Part shown: piece after piece, positions 54,159-63,761 of the stretch
Numbering within the stretch: position 1 is the first letter of the stretch
Layout of the letters: the number at the start of each line of letters is the position of its first letter
DNA from: Draconibacterium mangrovi
GTDB lineage: Bacteria; Bacteroidota; Bacteroidia; Bacteroidales; Prolixibacteraceae
DNA length: 64,000 bases
Assembly: GCF_010586825.1 (NCBI RefSeq)
Contig: NZ_JAAAGB010000003.1
Coordinates: 186,001 to 250,000 of the forward strand
Direction of reading: 5' to 3'
The notes under the pieces: model-generated
Databases searched by the model: none
Seen by the model: only the letters and a program-made list of their open reading frames with translations
Told to the model about the DNA's origin: nothing
Made by a program: the position numbers and the translations under genes

Positions 54159-55394
54159 ATGGTAAAAATCAGCAGATATATCTTAGTTCTTACCGCCGTT
54201 GTTGGGTTGTCGGTTGTGCTGCCTCAATTTTACCGGATGGCTTTTGAAAAACCAGGCAGAAATCCATTGATACAATACAGCTGTATCGATCATGACTTTA
54301 TCATCCTTCGACCGGATGCCGACGATAAATGGACGAACCGCGAAGGAACAAAACTAACACGTGAAGCCTACGAAAAGAAATTGCCACTAATGCACACGCG
54401 GCAATTGGTTATGGATGGAACGATGCCCGATTCGATAAATGGAGAAAAAATTAATATCCAACACGCCGGTATATTTCGATCAAACTTTAGGATAACGCCA
54501 GATGAAATTCATGCGCCGAAACCCAAACTCTATCCTTTATTCGAATCGCAATCGGGCCGTGCAAATCTGGAAATGCCCAACGACTTTTTTCGCATTACCT
54601 GGCGCATGGAATTTATCGATGCACAAACAAACAGAATTCTCGAAGACAAAAGCCGGATGTTTTCGGCCGTTTTATATAACCGGGGTTTTAAGTTCCCGGC
54701 AACATCGATAAACGGTATTCCTACCACCCGAAAATCGTGCGACGAAGGTTATCTGGTAATCGATTCTGCCAATCAGCTTTTTCATATAAAAATGGTTAAG
54801 GGAGAACCTTTTGTTCGCCAGGTTGAACTTCCAAATGGTATGAAATTCAAAACCATCCAGTGTGTTGATTTTAGCGACAAACTTTATTACGCCTATTTAT
54901 TTACCGAAAATAATGAGCTGTATGTATTGACTCCATACGATTATATGTTGGAAAAATTTGAGGTTGATGATATCAATCCTGATAAATACGAAATTCGAAT
55001 CTACGGCGATTATTTTAATTTTAATGTTATAACAATTGGCAACGGATTTATAAGAACGCAGGTTGTAGACCGCGACCATAACAAGGTTGACGAATATGCT
55101 GAAACCCGCCCAACTTATGACACGCGCCCTGAAGGAAAAATTGCACAGTTGCTGTTCCCCGCCGAATTAAAAATGACTGATGACAATTCGAGCTATGTGA
55201 ATTTCTTTCTAAAAATGAGCAAATCGTATTGGTGGCTTATTTTAAGTCTGGTGCTAATTATTGCGCAATACTTCATCATCCGGCAGCGAAAGAAAAATAT
55301 CAGAACCGAAATTATTGACCTCATGCTTATTGGACTTACCGGAATATTTGGTTTTATCGCCGTAAATATCTTTCCCAATAAATTCATTGATTAA
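54159..55394 (+). CDS. DUF4857-family membrane protein
   Basis: A 411-residue protein with one N-terminal membrane segment (residues 8-24) and two at the C-terminus (SYWWLILSLVLIIAQYFII and IGLTGIFGFIAVNIFP). The large middle part is probably periplasmic and beta-rich, with LIQYSCIDHDFIILR. It matches DUF4857, found next to ABC genes in Bacteroidota. Start chosen at 54159, directly after the permease stop. It is probably an accessory subunit of the exporter. Confidence 0.75.
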   Translation: MVKISRYILVLTAVVGLSVVLPQFYRMAFEKPGRNPLIQYSCIDHDFIILRPDADDKWTNREGTKLTREAYEKKLPLMHTRQLVMDGTMPDSINGEKINIQHAGIFRSNFRITPDEIHAPKPKLYPLFESQSGRANLEMPNDFFRITWRMEFIDAQTNRILEDKSRMFSAVLYNRGFKFPATSINGIPTTRKSCDEGYLVIDSANQLFHIKMVKGEPFVRQVELPNGMKFKTIQCVDFSDKLYYAYLFTENNELYVLTPYDYMLEKFEVDDINPDKYEIRIYGDYFNFNVITIGNGFIRTQVVDRDHNKVDEYAETRPTYDTRPEGKIAQLLFPAELKMTDDNSSYVNFFLKMSKSYWWLILSLVLIIAQYFIIRQRKKNIRTEIIDLMLIGLTGIFGFIAVNIFPNKFID

Positions 55395-55465
55395 AGAACA
55401 AGCAAACTTCCAAGAGTAAACATCAGTGGATGTTTTTTTATACCTTCGCCGCAAATACCAAACAA

Positions 55466-56308
55466 ATGGATTACCAAAAAATAAGTATACAAATCACCCC
55501 TTTTCAAGAGTGGGTACGCGATGTTTTAAATGCTCAGCTGGCCGAAATCGGTTTTGATAGTTTTGTGGAAACCGAAACCGGATTCGACGCATTTATTCCC
55601 GCAACTTCATACTCCGAAGAAAGTTTGAATGAAGTTCTGGAAGATTTCTCCGGCGATTTTTCTTTTGAAATTCAATCGGAGTTTATCGCCGATCAGAACT
55701 GGAATAAAGAGTGGGAAAAGAACTATTTCAAACCACTGATGATTGGCGGCGAATGCCTGATCCGGGCACCTTTCCATACGGAATATCCGGAGGCAAAATA
55801 CGAAATAGTAATTGAGCCCAACATGGCTTTTGGTACCGGAAACCATGAAACCACAGCGTCAATAATCGCATTGATTTTGCAGAACGACCTCACCGGAAAA
55901 ACCATTTTGGATATGGGCTGCGGTACGGGAATCCTTGGCATTTTGGCCTCGATGAAAGGTGCCAGGCAAATTACGGCTATCGACATCGACAAATGGTCGT
56001 ACGAAGGAACTCGCGAAAATGCAGCCTTAAATAATATCACCAATATCAATGCAAAACTGGGAGACGCCGGTCTGCTTGGAAACGAGAAGTTTGATTTGAT
56101 TTTTGCCAACATTCATAAAAATGTATTGCTAAACGACATGGAAGCATACTTCAATGTATTGAACGATGGCGGAACGTTGATTATGAGTGGTTTTTACACC
56201 GAAGACATCAAAGATATTAGAACAAAGGCTGAAAGCCTGGGAATGAAAGATGCCGGTTTTATGGAGAAAAATAACTGGGTAGCCCATTCGTTTATTAAAG
56301 AAGATTGA
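55466..56308 (+). CDS. prmA: Ribosomal protein L11 methyltransferase
   Basis: A 280-residue AdoMet-dependent methyltransferase. Motif I is DMGCGTGILGILA, preceded by MAFGTGNHETT and followed by NIHKNVL in place of the usual NILA. It trimethylates L11. The ATG at 55466 (MDYQKISIQI) fits the family. A TATACCTTCG stretch before it (55440) resembles a -7 box. Its stop lies in a large inverted repeat. Confidence 0.92.
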   Translation: MDYQKISIQITPFQEWVRDVLNAQLAEIGFDSFVETETGFDAFIPATSYSEESLNEVLEDFSGDFSFEIQSEFIADQNWNKEWEKNYFKPLMIGGECLIRAPFHTEYPEAKYEIVIEPNMAFGTGNHETTASIIALILQNDLTGKTILDMGCGTGILGILASMKGARQITAIDIDKWSYEGTRENAALNNITNINAKLGDAGLLGNEKFDLIFANIHKNVLLNDMEAYFNVLNDGGTLIMSGFYTEDIKDIRTKAESLGMKDAGFMEKNNWVAHSFIKED

Positions 56309-56400
56309 TGAAGATTGAAAACAGATTGATTAAAGATTGACTGATTCGTCTTTGTTCTTTAATCAATCTGCTCAATCTCATTCAATCTACTATCAATCTT
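56301..56400. repeat. 100-bp inverted repeat of GATTGA/CAATCT units
   Basis: AAGATTGAT (56301-56309) pairs with ATCAATCTT (56392-56400), and CAGATTGATTAAAGA (56322-56336) pairs perfectly with TCTTTAATCAATCTG (56356-56370). The structure covers the prmA stop codon and could end its transcript. The units are the same as the CAATCT tail of the dispersed repeats. Confidence 0.8.
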
Positions 56401-56412
56401 ATAAAACAAACC

Positions 56413-57084
56413 ATGCAAGACCTTTTTAATTACTTTGTGAAACGCTGCGATTCGTTGCATGAGAACGAAGTACCAAAATCAATTACCGGCAGGTTAAAAA
56501 GGCTCAACCGTAAAGACAGGGAGGCACTAAAAAAGCTGCTTATTGAAAAGGGAAAAGAGCTGGAATTATCCGGTCATAACCAGGTAATTTCGTGGTTGGA
56601 AACCAGCCTTAACCTAATTAATGAACATGCTTTTCACTTTAACAAAGTATTTTTCAGCCCGGGGAACGACATTAAAAATGAGATTAAAACCCTGCTCGAT
56701 CACGCCTCACAAACCGTTGACCTGTGCATTTTTACAATTACTGATAACGAACTGGCGCGTAGAATAGTTTCCTGCCATAAACGTGGAGTAAAAGTGCGGA
56801 TCATTACCGACGATGAGAAAATGGAAGATAACGGATCTGAAATTGCCAAACTAGCCGAAGCCGGAATTCCTGTAAAAATCGATCATTCGCACTACCACAT
56901 GCACAACAAATTTGGCATTATCGATAATAAAATTGCAATAACCGGCAGTTTTAACTGGACTTACACTGCCACCAAACACAACCAGGAGAACATGGTGGCT
57001 ACCACAAAATTTGAAATTGTAGAACAATACTACAACGAATTTAACCGCCTCTGGAACGAGTTATTCGATTTTAAAGGTTTATAA
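56413..57084 (+). CDS. Phospholipase D-like domain protein
   Basis: A 223-residue soluble protein. A helical N-terminal 80 residues precedes a single PLD domain, with the HKD motif H-x-K-x4-D in HMHNKFGIIDNKIAITGSFNWT. One motif implies a homodimer, as in Nuc/bfil-type nucleases. Substrate could be nucleic acid or phospholipid. It overlaps the convergent phosphoesterase gene by six bases. Confidence 0.85.
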   Translation: MQDLFNYFVKRCDSLHENEVPKSITGRLKRLNRKDREALKKLLIEKGKELELSGHNQVISWLETSLNLINEHAFHFNKVFFSPGNDIKNEIKTLLDHASQTVDLCIFTITDNELARRIVSCHKRGVKVRIITDDEKMEDNGSEIAKLAEAGIPVKIDHSHYHMHNKFGIIDNKIAITGSFNWTYTATKHNQENMVATTKFEIVEQYYNEFNRLWNELFDFKGL

Positions 57085-57591
57085 TTTCGGTACCGCTTCG
57101 TGGCGAGGTAACTCCCATATTTCAAGATCACGAATTTCTTTTCCGTCGATTACAAAACGCAGAGCGGTACAAACTTTATGAAAGCCTTTGTATCCGGCAG
57201 CTCCGGGATTCATATGCAAAAAGTTTAGCTTTTTATCATAGATCACTTTTAAAATATGTGAATGCCCGCTAATAAAAAGATCGGGCGAATTGGTATAAAT
57301 ATCCGGTTTTACATAGCGCTCGTAGCGCCCCGGATAACCGCCGATATGCGTTATCCAAACATCCACATCCTCGCATTTAAAACGCTGGTGCATCGGGTGA
57401 ACCACACGAACATCCTGTCCGTCGATATTTCCGTAAACACCACGTAAAGGTTTAAATTCAGCCAATCGATCTGCCGTTTCTATATTTCCAAAATCTCCGG
57501 CATGCCAAATCTCATCCACCTTATCGAAAAAAGTAAAAATACGCTCGTGAATAAATCCGTGAGTGTCCGATAACAGTCCAATTCGTCTCAT
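57079..57591 (-). CDS. YfcE/MJ0936-type metallophosphoesterase
   Basis: A 170-residue cytoplasmic phosphodiesterase. Motifs LLSDTHGF, HAGDFGN, YGNIDG, HIGG and SGHSH give the two-metal site. I start at 57591 (MRRIGLLSDTHG); the seven residues before it are unlike the family. Substrate unknown. Its 3' end overlaps the PLD gene. Confidence 0.87.
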   Translation of the reverse strand: MRRIGLLSDTHGFIHERIFTFFDKVDEIWHAGDFGNIETADRLAEFKPLRGVYGNIDGQDVRVVHPMHQRFKCEDVDVWITHIGGYPGRYERYVKPDIYTNSPDLFISGHSHILKVIYDKKLNFLHMNPGAAGYKGFHKVCTALRFVIDGKEIRDLEIWELPRHEAVPKL

Positions 57592-57721
57592 TAAAATTTG
57601 TCTTAATGCCACAAATTAAGTTAAATTTGTTTTAGACAACTTCTACAGCTTAATAAAAACCGGATTTAACTTTTTATAATTCCGTTTTGGCGGGGAAGAT
57701 TCACATTCTAAAATTAACACG

Positions 57722-58000
57722 ATGATTACAATTGTAGCCAAATTCATAGTACACAAAGGACAGGAATCAACATTTTTGAAACTCATTGAAGAATTGGGAG
57801 AAGCATCTCGCGCCGAGGACGGAAACATTGAGTATGTTTTGCATAAAAAAGTGGACGATCCGTCAACCTATTGCCTGATTGAAAAATGGAAAGACCAGGC
57901 AGCTATCGATTTTCACAACAATACCCCGCATTTTACCGGTACTGTTCCTAAAATTGTAGAATTGGCAGAAGTTAGCATTGACCTTTACGAACCGGTTTAA
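57722..58000 (+). CDS. Antibiotic-biosynthesis-monooxygenase-domain protein
   Basis: A 92-residue ferredoxin-like ABM protein (ITIVAKFIVHKGQE ... RAEDGNIEYVLHKKVDDPSTYCLIEKWKDQAAIDFHNNTPHF), as in YgiN quinol monooxygenases. It likely acts on quinols or related small molecules without a cofactor. A TAAATTTG box is 91 bases upstream. It is followed by the SixA-like gene after 59 bases. Confidence 0.85.
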   Translation: MITIVAKFIVHKGQESTFLKLIEELGEASRAEDGNIEYVLHKKVDDPSTYCLIEKWKDQAAIDFHNNTPHFTGTVPKIVELAEVSIDLYEPV

Positions 58001-58059
58001 AAATGGCTAACCAGACCGCTGCTCCACTCAGGTTTAGCATCGGTCTTTAATTTATATAT

Positions 58060-58554
58060 ATGAAACAAGTAGTAATCGTACGACATGGCAAAGCTGTACC
58101 TTACGGGTACGAAGATGATTTTACGCGCGACCTGCGTGAACGTGGTAAAAACGACGCCAAACTGATAAGTCAGGATCTGAAAAAACAAGGAGTAATTCCG
58201 GATACCATTATTTCAAGTCCAGCCAAACGAGCGTTTAAAACGGCCATGATATTTGCCGAAAACCTCGACTTCAAACGCCAGGACATTATTACTGTTGAAG
58301 ATATATACGACGGGCTTAGCACCGACGAATTTTTGGAGCTGATACATAAACTAACACCGAGTTCCAATACGGTATTCTTCTTCGGGCATAATCCGGGCTT
58401 TTATTACTACGTGTGCAATTTGCTCGAAGAATTTTACAGCGACATGCCAACCTCATCAACCGTTGGAATAAATTTCGATGTTGAAAGCTGGGAAGAAGTG
58501 GAAGCGCGAAGTGGGAAACTGGCTTTTCATTTGGTTCCACGTATGTTTAAATAG
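58060..58554 (+). CDS. SixA-like histidine phosphatase
   Basis: A 164-residue member of the histidine phosphatase superfamily. The catalytic RHG motif has H9 (VIVRHGKA), with SSPAKRAFKTA and FFGHNPGF as further conserved parts. SixA enzymes dephosphorylate phosphohistidine of regulatory proteins. The gene stands before cydAB with a 246-base gap that holds no gene. Confidence 0.85.
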   Translation: MKQVVIVRHGKAVPYGYEDDFTRDLRERGKNDAKLISQDLKKQGVIPDTIISSPAKRAFKTAMIFAENLDFKRQDIITVEDIYDGLSTDEFLELIHKLTPSSNTVFFFGHNPGFYYYVCNLLEEFYSDMPTSSTVGINFDVESWEEVEARSGKLAFHLVPRMFK

Positions 58555-58800
58555 CAGTTTTTATTTTCATTTTTTTTAAACTTTAGTTTACTTAAATCAT
58601 TGAAACTTCCTGTTATTACTTAATTATATTTTCTAAATTAGCACTACTGATACGAAATTTTCCTATTCTATATTCCAATTAATCAGGATATTGGATCGAA
58701 TTGCTTATGTAGAATGGAGAAATCGACAAAAAAACTCAAACTACAAGAGGAAATTGTTGTTAGGAATGGCATACAATGTAAACAGAAAATAGAATAAAAC

Positions 58801-60111
58801 ATGGATGAATTTTTGGCCGCAAGAATGCAAATGGCCGTTTCGTTAGGATTTCACATCGTATTTGCCTGCATAGGAATGGTAATGCCGTGGTTTATGTTTG
58901 TTGCCGAGTGGAAATGGCTGCGAACAAAAAATCCGGTTTATCTCGACCTGGCAAAAGCATGGGCAAAAGGTGTGGCAATATTTTTTGCCGTGGGTGCCGT
59001 TTCCGGTACCGTATTATCTTTTGAGTTAGGTATGTTATGGCCCACATTTATGCAACACGCCGGCCCCATTTTCGGGATGCCCTTTTCGTGGGAAGGAACT
59101 GCTTTCTTTGTGGAAGCTATTGCTCTAGGATTGTTTCTTTATGGCTGGAAACGACTGAACAAATGGGTTCACCTCTACACCGGAATGGTTGTGGGGATAT
59201 CAGGTGTGCTTTCAGGAATTTTTGTGGTTTCGGCCAATGCCTGGATGAATTCTCCTTCGGGTTTCGACTGGATTGACGGACAAGCTTTTAATATCGATCC
59301 GGTGAAGGCGATGTTTAACAAAGCATGGTTCTCGCAGGCGCATCACATGACCATTGCAGCCTTTTCGGCAACAGGATTTGCCGTGGCCGGAGTACATGCT
59401 GTTCTATACATGAAAAACAAGCTGGAGATTCATGCCAAAGCCATAACAATAGCACTGGCATTTGCATCAGTCGCTGCCGTTCTTCAACCCATAAGTGGTG
59501 ACCTCGCCGCCAAGAACGTTGCCAAACTGCAACCGGCAAAACTGGCTGCTTTCGAGTCGCATTTTAAAACAGAAGAAAAAGCATCGCTAATTATCGGCGG
59601 AATTCCTGACGTTGAAAACCGCGAAGTAAAATACGCGATTAAACTACCCGGATTCCTGAGTTTTCTTGCGCACGGCGATTTTAATGCTGAAGTAAAAGGT
59701 CTGGAAGAATTTCCGGAAGAAGAATGGCCACCGGTACCGATAACCCACTATTCTTTCCAGTTAATGGTTGGGATAGGAATGTTTTTAATGCTGATTGCCG
59801 CCCTGTTTTTTGCCGGAACCTACAAATGGAAACACTGGTTTGAAAAGAAATGGTGGCTGCGTTTGCTGGCCATCGCTACCCCGCTTGGGTTTATTGCAGT
59901 GGAAGCCGGCTGGGTAGTTACCGAAGTTGGTCGCCAGCCGTGGATCATTTATGGCATTATGAAAACAAAAGATTCATTAACGCCGATGCCGGGCATCCAG
60001 TACACTTTTTACACTATTACTGCGGTTTATGTCATATTAACTTTTGTAGTTACCTGGCTGTTGAGCCGGCAAATACAACTATTACAATCAAAATATCTGA
60101 AAAATGGCTGA
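58801..60111 (+). CDS. cydA: Cytochrome bd ubiquinol oxidase subunit I
   Basis: A 436-residue membrane protein. H18 in SLGFHIVFACIGM is the heme b595-type ligand, and GRQPWIIYGIMKTKDSLTPMPG is the conserved quinol-site and heme-d region. The Q-loop is short, unlike E. coli CydA. It is the catalytic subunit of a high-affinity terminal oxidase that allows microaerobic growth and oxygen protection. cydB overlaps by eight bases. Confidence 0.95.
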   Translation: MDEFLAARMQMAVSLGFHIVFACIGMVMPWFMFVAEWKWLRTKNPVYLDLAKAWAKGVAIFFAVGAVSGTVLSFELGMLWPTFMQHAGPIFGMPFSWEGTAFFVEAIALGLFLYGWKRLNKWVHLYTGMVVGISGVLSGIFVVSANAWMNSPSGFDWIDGQAFNIDPVKAMFNKAWFSQAHHMTIAAFSATGFAVAGVHAVLYMKNKLEIHAKAITIALAFASVAAVLQPISGDLAAKNVAKLQPAKLAAFESHFKTEEKASLIIGGIPDVENREVKYAIKLPGFLSFLAHGDFNAEVKGLEEFPEEEWPPVPITHYSFQLMVGIGMFLMLIAALFFAGTYKWKHWFEKKWWLRLLAIATPLGFIAVEAGWVVTEVGRQPWIIYGIMKTKDSLTPMPGIQYTFYTITAVYVILTFVVTWLLSRQIQLLQSKYLKNG

Positions 60112-61108
60112 AGCTAATCTCATTATACTTGTTATTTGTTTAATGCTTTATGTATTGCTTGGCGGCGCCGATTTTGGCGGAGGTATTCTCGAACTTTTAT
60201 CGAGAGGTAAAGCATCAAAAATTGTGTCGCGAGCCATTGCTCCGGTTTGGGAAGCCAATCACGTGTGGCTCATTTTGGTGGTGGTAATCCTGTTTGTTGG
60301 ATTCCCATCGGTCTATTCCACCGTTCTTACGGCATTGCACATTCCTGTACTGCTGGTGCTGCTTGGTATTATTGCCCGTGGATCAGCGTTTACCTTCCGC
60401 CATTACGATATCGACGAAGAACGTCCGAAAGCTATTTATTCGGCCATATTTCGCTATTCCAGTGTTTTCACCACCTTCTTTTTAGGAGTAACCGTTGGAG
60501 GACTGATCTTAGGCGAAATAACGATGGATTATCAACTTGGTTTTTACCAGGTATACATCCACCCGTGGTTAAACTGGTTTTCGGTAAGTATGGGCTTATT
60601 TATGGTATTGTTATTCGCCTTTCTGGCTGGTATTTTTACCGTTAGCGAAATTGAGGACAAAGACTACATCATCTACTTTACCCGTATGACCAAACGCCTG
60701 TTGATCTCGCTGGTGGTAATGGGAGCAATAGTTTTTGCAACAGCCAAAGTTGCCGGTCATCCACTGCTAAAAGACTTTATCAACTCGCCCATAAGCGTAG
60801 CCTGTATTGTTATCGCCACGCTGGCACTTCCGGCGTTCTGGTATTTCCTGAATAAAAACAAGGGCAACTGGCTACGATTAACTGCCGGGCTTCAAACTAC
60901 ACTGATCGTTACCGGATGGTTTGCCATTCAGTTTCCGGTGCTGGTAAAAACAAAAAGTGGTCACGATATTACCATTCAGGCAGCTAAAGCACCTGAACAA
61001 GTACAGCTATTCCTGTTAATTGCTTTGATCGTCGGTGTGTTGATCATTTTCCCGGCAATGGGATTTTTGTATAAAACATTTAAGTTTAGTGAAGAACCGG
61101 AATCGTAA
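60104..61108 (+). CDS. cydB: Cytochrome bd ubiquinol oxidase subunit II
   Basis: A 334-residue protein of about eight to nine membrane helices. The N-terminus (MLYVLLGGADFGGGILELL) and WEANHVWLILVVVILFVGFPSVY are CydB signatures. It forms the oxidase with CydA. No cydX-like short frame is evident directly after it. A terminator stem includes its last codons. Confidence 0.94.
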   Translation: MAEANLIILVICLMLYVLLGGADFGGGILELLSRGKASKIVSRAIAPVWEANHVWLILVVVILFVGFPSVYSTVLTALHIPVLLVLLGIIARGSAFTFRHYDIDEERPKAIYSAIFRYSSVFTTFFLGVTVGGLILGEITMDYQLGFYQVYIHPWLNWFSVSMGLFMVLLFAFLAGIFTVSEIEDKDYIIYFTRMTKRLLISLVVMGAIVFATAKVAGHPLLKDFINSPISVACIVIATLALPAFWYFLNKNKGNWLRLTAGLQTTLIVTGWFAIQFPVLVKTKSGHDITIQAAKAPEQVQLFLLIALIVGVLIIFPAMGFLYKTFKFSEEPES

Positions 61109-61127
61109 ATTCACCATTCCGGTTTTT
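61095..61127 (+). terminator. Terminator overlapping the cydB stop
   Basis: AACCGGAAT (61095-61103) pairs with ATTCCGGTT (61116-61124), followed by T residues. The left arm is in the last cydB codons, so translation could affect folding. Confidence 0.8.
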
Positions 61128-61169
61128 AACCACTTCGTTATTTCGAAAAAATCAGAATAACATTTTTAC

Positions 61170-61177
61170 TAACTTTG
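61170..61177 (+). promoter_or_regulatory. Candidate -7 promoter box of rsmE
   Basis: TAACTTTG matches TAnnTTTG, 23 bases before the rsmE ATG. Confidence 0.5.
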
Positions 61178-61200
61178 GCACTTGAAAAAGTTTTGAATCC

Positions 61201-61902
61201 ATGCAATTATTTTATGTCCCGACTATTTCAGGTGCCGAAGTTATTTTAGATGAAACCGAATCGAAACATGCCGTTCGTGTTCTTCGCTTAAAAGAAGGCG
61301 ACGAGATTGAGCTGGTAGATGGAAAAGGAGGATTCTACAGAGCAAGAATCACCGATGCCAATCCGAAAAAATGCCAGCTCAGCATTATTGAATCGCAAAC
61401 TGAATTTGGCAAAAAGGATTTTCATTTACACATTGCCATTGCACCGACCAAAAACATCGACCGCACAGAGTGGTTTTTGGAGAAATGCACCGAAATTGGG
61501 ATAGATGAGGTAACTCCTCTACTCACGGAACATTCGGAACGTAAAGTGATAAAACCCGAACGTTTGGAGAAAATCCTGGTTTCGGCCATGAAACAATCGG
61601 TGAAAGCTTACCTGCCAAAACTAAATGAGCTAACAAAACTTTCCGACCTTCTGACTCAAGCTACTGAAACAAAAAAATTCATCGCTCATTGTAATGAGGG
61701 CGAAAAACCTCATCTAAAAAATGTGGTAAAACCGGGTGAAGAAGTGCTTATACTGATTGGTCCTGAAGGTGACTTTAGTCCCGAGGAAGTGGAACTTGCT
61801 TTGGAAAATGGATTTGAAGCCATATCATTGGGAAATGCCCGCCTGCGAACAGAGACCGCCGGAGTGGTTGCCTGCCATATTGTAAACCTGGCAAACGACT
61901 AA
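61201..61902 (+). CDS. rsmE: 16S rRNA (uracil-1498-N3) methyltransferase
   Basis: A 233-residue SPOUT methyltransferase. N-terminal PUA-like segment (ESKHAVRVLRLKEGDEIELVDGKG), then the knot with LIGPEGDFSPEEVELALENGF and SLGNARLRTETAGV, which are diagnostic. It methylates U1498 of 16S rRNA. Single gene with its own promoter box. Confidence 0.95.
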   Translation: MQLFYVPTISGAEVILDETESKHAVRVLRLKEGDEIELVDGKGGFYRARITDANPKKCQLSIIESQTEFGKKDFHLHIAIAPTKNIDRTEWFLEKCTEIGIDEVTPLLTEHSERKVIKPERLEKILVSAMKQSVKAYLPKLNELTKLSDLLTQATETKKFIAHCNEGEKPHLKNVVKPGEEVLILIGPEGDFSPEEVELALENGFEAISLGNARLRTETAGVVACHIVNLAND

Positions 61903-61933
61903 CAGGGCAATTATCAAGATCTGAGTCTTTTAG

Positions 61934-62527
61934 CTACTGATCATTCCTGAGTTTTATATACTGCGCCGGCGTATCCATGTCTTCTAAAATATCTCCGCAC
62001 GCAATAGCTTTTACCTGATGTATATAATTCCTGAAGATCGTTTTAGCACCTTGTTTCCCGCTTAATTCTGAGAGTTCCTTAAAGTAAAACCGGTCGAATA
62101 TTACCGGAACGCCCTGCCATCCCAATTCGGCTTGCGAAACGATAATTTGCTGGTCACCCGGTTCGAAATCAGCAAGTAGCGTATTTAAATGATCAGTTGT
62201 AATCAAGGGCTGGTCAATCAAAGTTATCAGTACGGCTTTACAATCAGGAAATAATTGATCAACAAATTTAACTCCGGCAGCAATGGAAGTTCCCATTCCT
62301 TGTTCCCAGTTTTCGTTTATGGTGAATTTAACAGGCAGATCATGTAGAATTGGAATAATATTTTCAGCCTGATTGCCTAAAACCACAACTACCGGATTGC
62401 CTGTGCTCAATAACGTGTTTAACTGGTGTTCAATTAAGCTTTGTCCACCCCAGCGCAATAGTGGTTTTGACTGCCCCATTCTTAATGAAGCACCTGCTGC
62501 CAACAATACTATTGGAATATTATTCAT
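61934..62527 (-). CDS. MocA/MobA-like nucleotidyltransferase
   Basis: A 197-residue NTP transferase. LLAAGASLRMGQSKPLLRWGG is the nucleotide-binding signature; LITLIDQPLIT provides the metal-site Asp. MocA-type enzymes make molybdopterin cytosine dinucleotide for xanthine-dehydrogenase-class enzymes. The start at 62527 overlaps the xdhC end by eight bases, so both are translated together. MocA rather than MobA is inferred from the XdhC neighbour. Confidence 0.85.
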   Translation of the reverse strand: MNNIPIVLLAAGASLRMGQSKPLLRWGGQSLIEHQLNTLLSTGNPVVVVLGNQAENIIPILHDLPVKFTINENWEQGMGTSIAAGVKFVDQLFPDCKAVLITLIDQPLITTDHLNTLLADFEPGDQQIIVSQAELGWQGVPVIFDRFYFKELSELSGKQGAKTIFRNYIHQVKAIACGDILEDMDTPAQYIKLRNDQ

Positions 62528-63536
62528 GAATTGCACCCATTTTTTCGCGCAAAGCCACGGGTTTTTGCTTACGTACCACGCTTAATATTTCAGCCAAAAC
62601 AGAGATCGAAATCTCAGCAGCGTTTTCAGCGCCAATGTTTATTCCGGCCGGTCCGTGGATCTGTTCAATAAACTCAAACGAAAGATCAGGAACCTGCTCC
62701 AATAACATCGAAATAATACGTTCCCGGCGGTTTACTGAGCCCAGCAAACCAATATAAGCCGGGTTGATATCTTTTAAAGCCATTAAATACTGAACATCCT
62801 TATTAAAACTGTGTGTCATTAAAACCACCGCTGTTTGTTCATCGATGGCAGAAGTATCGATAGCATCAAACGAAGGAGTGATCAACGCTGCTGCTCCCGG
62901 AAAATAATCGCATGATTTCGATTCCTCCGGCGAAGCAACAACCGTCACCTCCCACCCCAGTAATTTTGCGGCCTGACTGAGTTGAACGGCATCATGCTCG
63001 GCGCCGAAAATAAAAAGCTGGAACAAAGGTTCGAAAGTTTGTGAGAAACACTTTTGGTTTGCAGTTTCATTTTTTTCAAATTTGGAATTCAACGAGTAGT
63101 TGACACCATTAATTTGAAGCACCGAACCGACATTATTATACTCTCCAACTTCGGTATAAAAAAACGAATCCATACGGAAAGGTTTTCTGCTTTCCAGTTG
63201 ATTTTCAAAAGCTTTTGTAAGTTCTTCCGAAAGAAAAGCGGGTTCAATCAAAACATGAATAATACCCTCGCAACCAATCCGGTACCGGCCATCGTAAGTA
63301 ATAATTTTTGGCTTATTGGTACGGAAAACACTTTGTGCCTGTCGTTCAATTTCGCTTTCCACACAACCGCCGCTAACTGCTCCGACATACTCACCATCCT
63401 CACTGATCAGCATTCGAACACCGGGCCTGCGGTATGATGAACCTTCAAGGTCGACCACAGAAACAAATACGGCTTTTTTATCAAGTAGTTGCCACGATTT
63501 TAACGTATCAAACAGTAGTTTCAGTTCGTGCGTCAT
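62520..63536 (-). CDS. XdhC-family molybdenum cofactor insertion protein
   Basis: A 338-residue protein with an N-terminal XdhC/CoxI domain (VSVVDLEGSSYRRPGVRMLI, GAVSGGCVESEIE) and a C-terminal Rossmann XdhC_C domain (LFIFGAEHDAVQLSQAAKLLGWEV, IGLLGSVNRRERI). XdhC inserts sulfurated Moco into xanthine-dehydrogenase-type enzymes. It is coupled to the mocA-like gene and is divergent from moaA, with a 225-base gap without a gene. Confidence 0.9.
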   Translation of the reverse strand: MTHELKLLFDTLKSWQLLDKKAVFVSVVDLEGSSYRRPGVRMLISEDGEYVGAVSGGCVESEIERQAQSVFRTNKPKIITYDGRYRIGCEGIIHVLIEPAFLSEELTKAFENQLESRKPFRMDSFFYTEVGEYNNVGSVLQINGVNYSLNSKFEKNETANQKCFSQTFEPLFQLFIFGAEHDAVQLSQAAKLLGWEVTVVASPEESKSCDYFPGAAALITPSFDAIDTSAIDEQTAVVLMTHSFNKDVQYLMALKDINPAYIGLLGSVNRRERIISMLLEQVPDLSFEFIEQIHGPAGINIGAENAAEISISVLAEILSVVRKQKPVALREKMGAIHE

Positions 63537-63761
63537 ATCAATATCGTTAAAGGTTAGTTTCGTTCGGCAAATTTCAATTCACCTAAATAAAAATACATCA
63601 AATATTTATAAACCAAGATTATAACAAGAAAATGATTACTACTGTTCAATAAAATACCAATCTTCGATGGATAATTTCCGACTAACTAAAAATTGTCACA
63701 ATCAAAATACCTATTAGTCTGAATTAACTGAACAAATCAGCGATTTTCAAGTTAAATAGAC

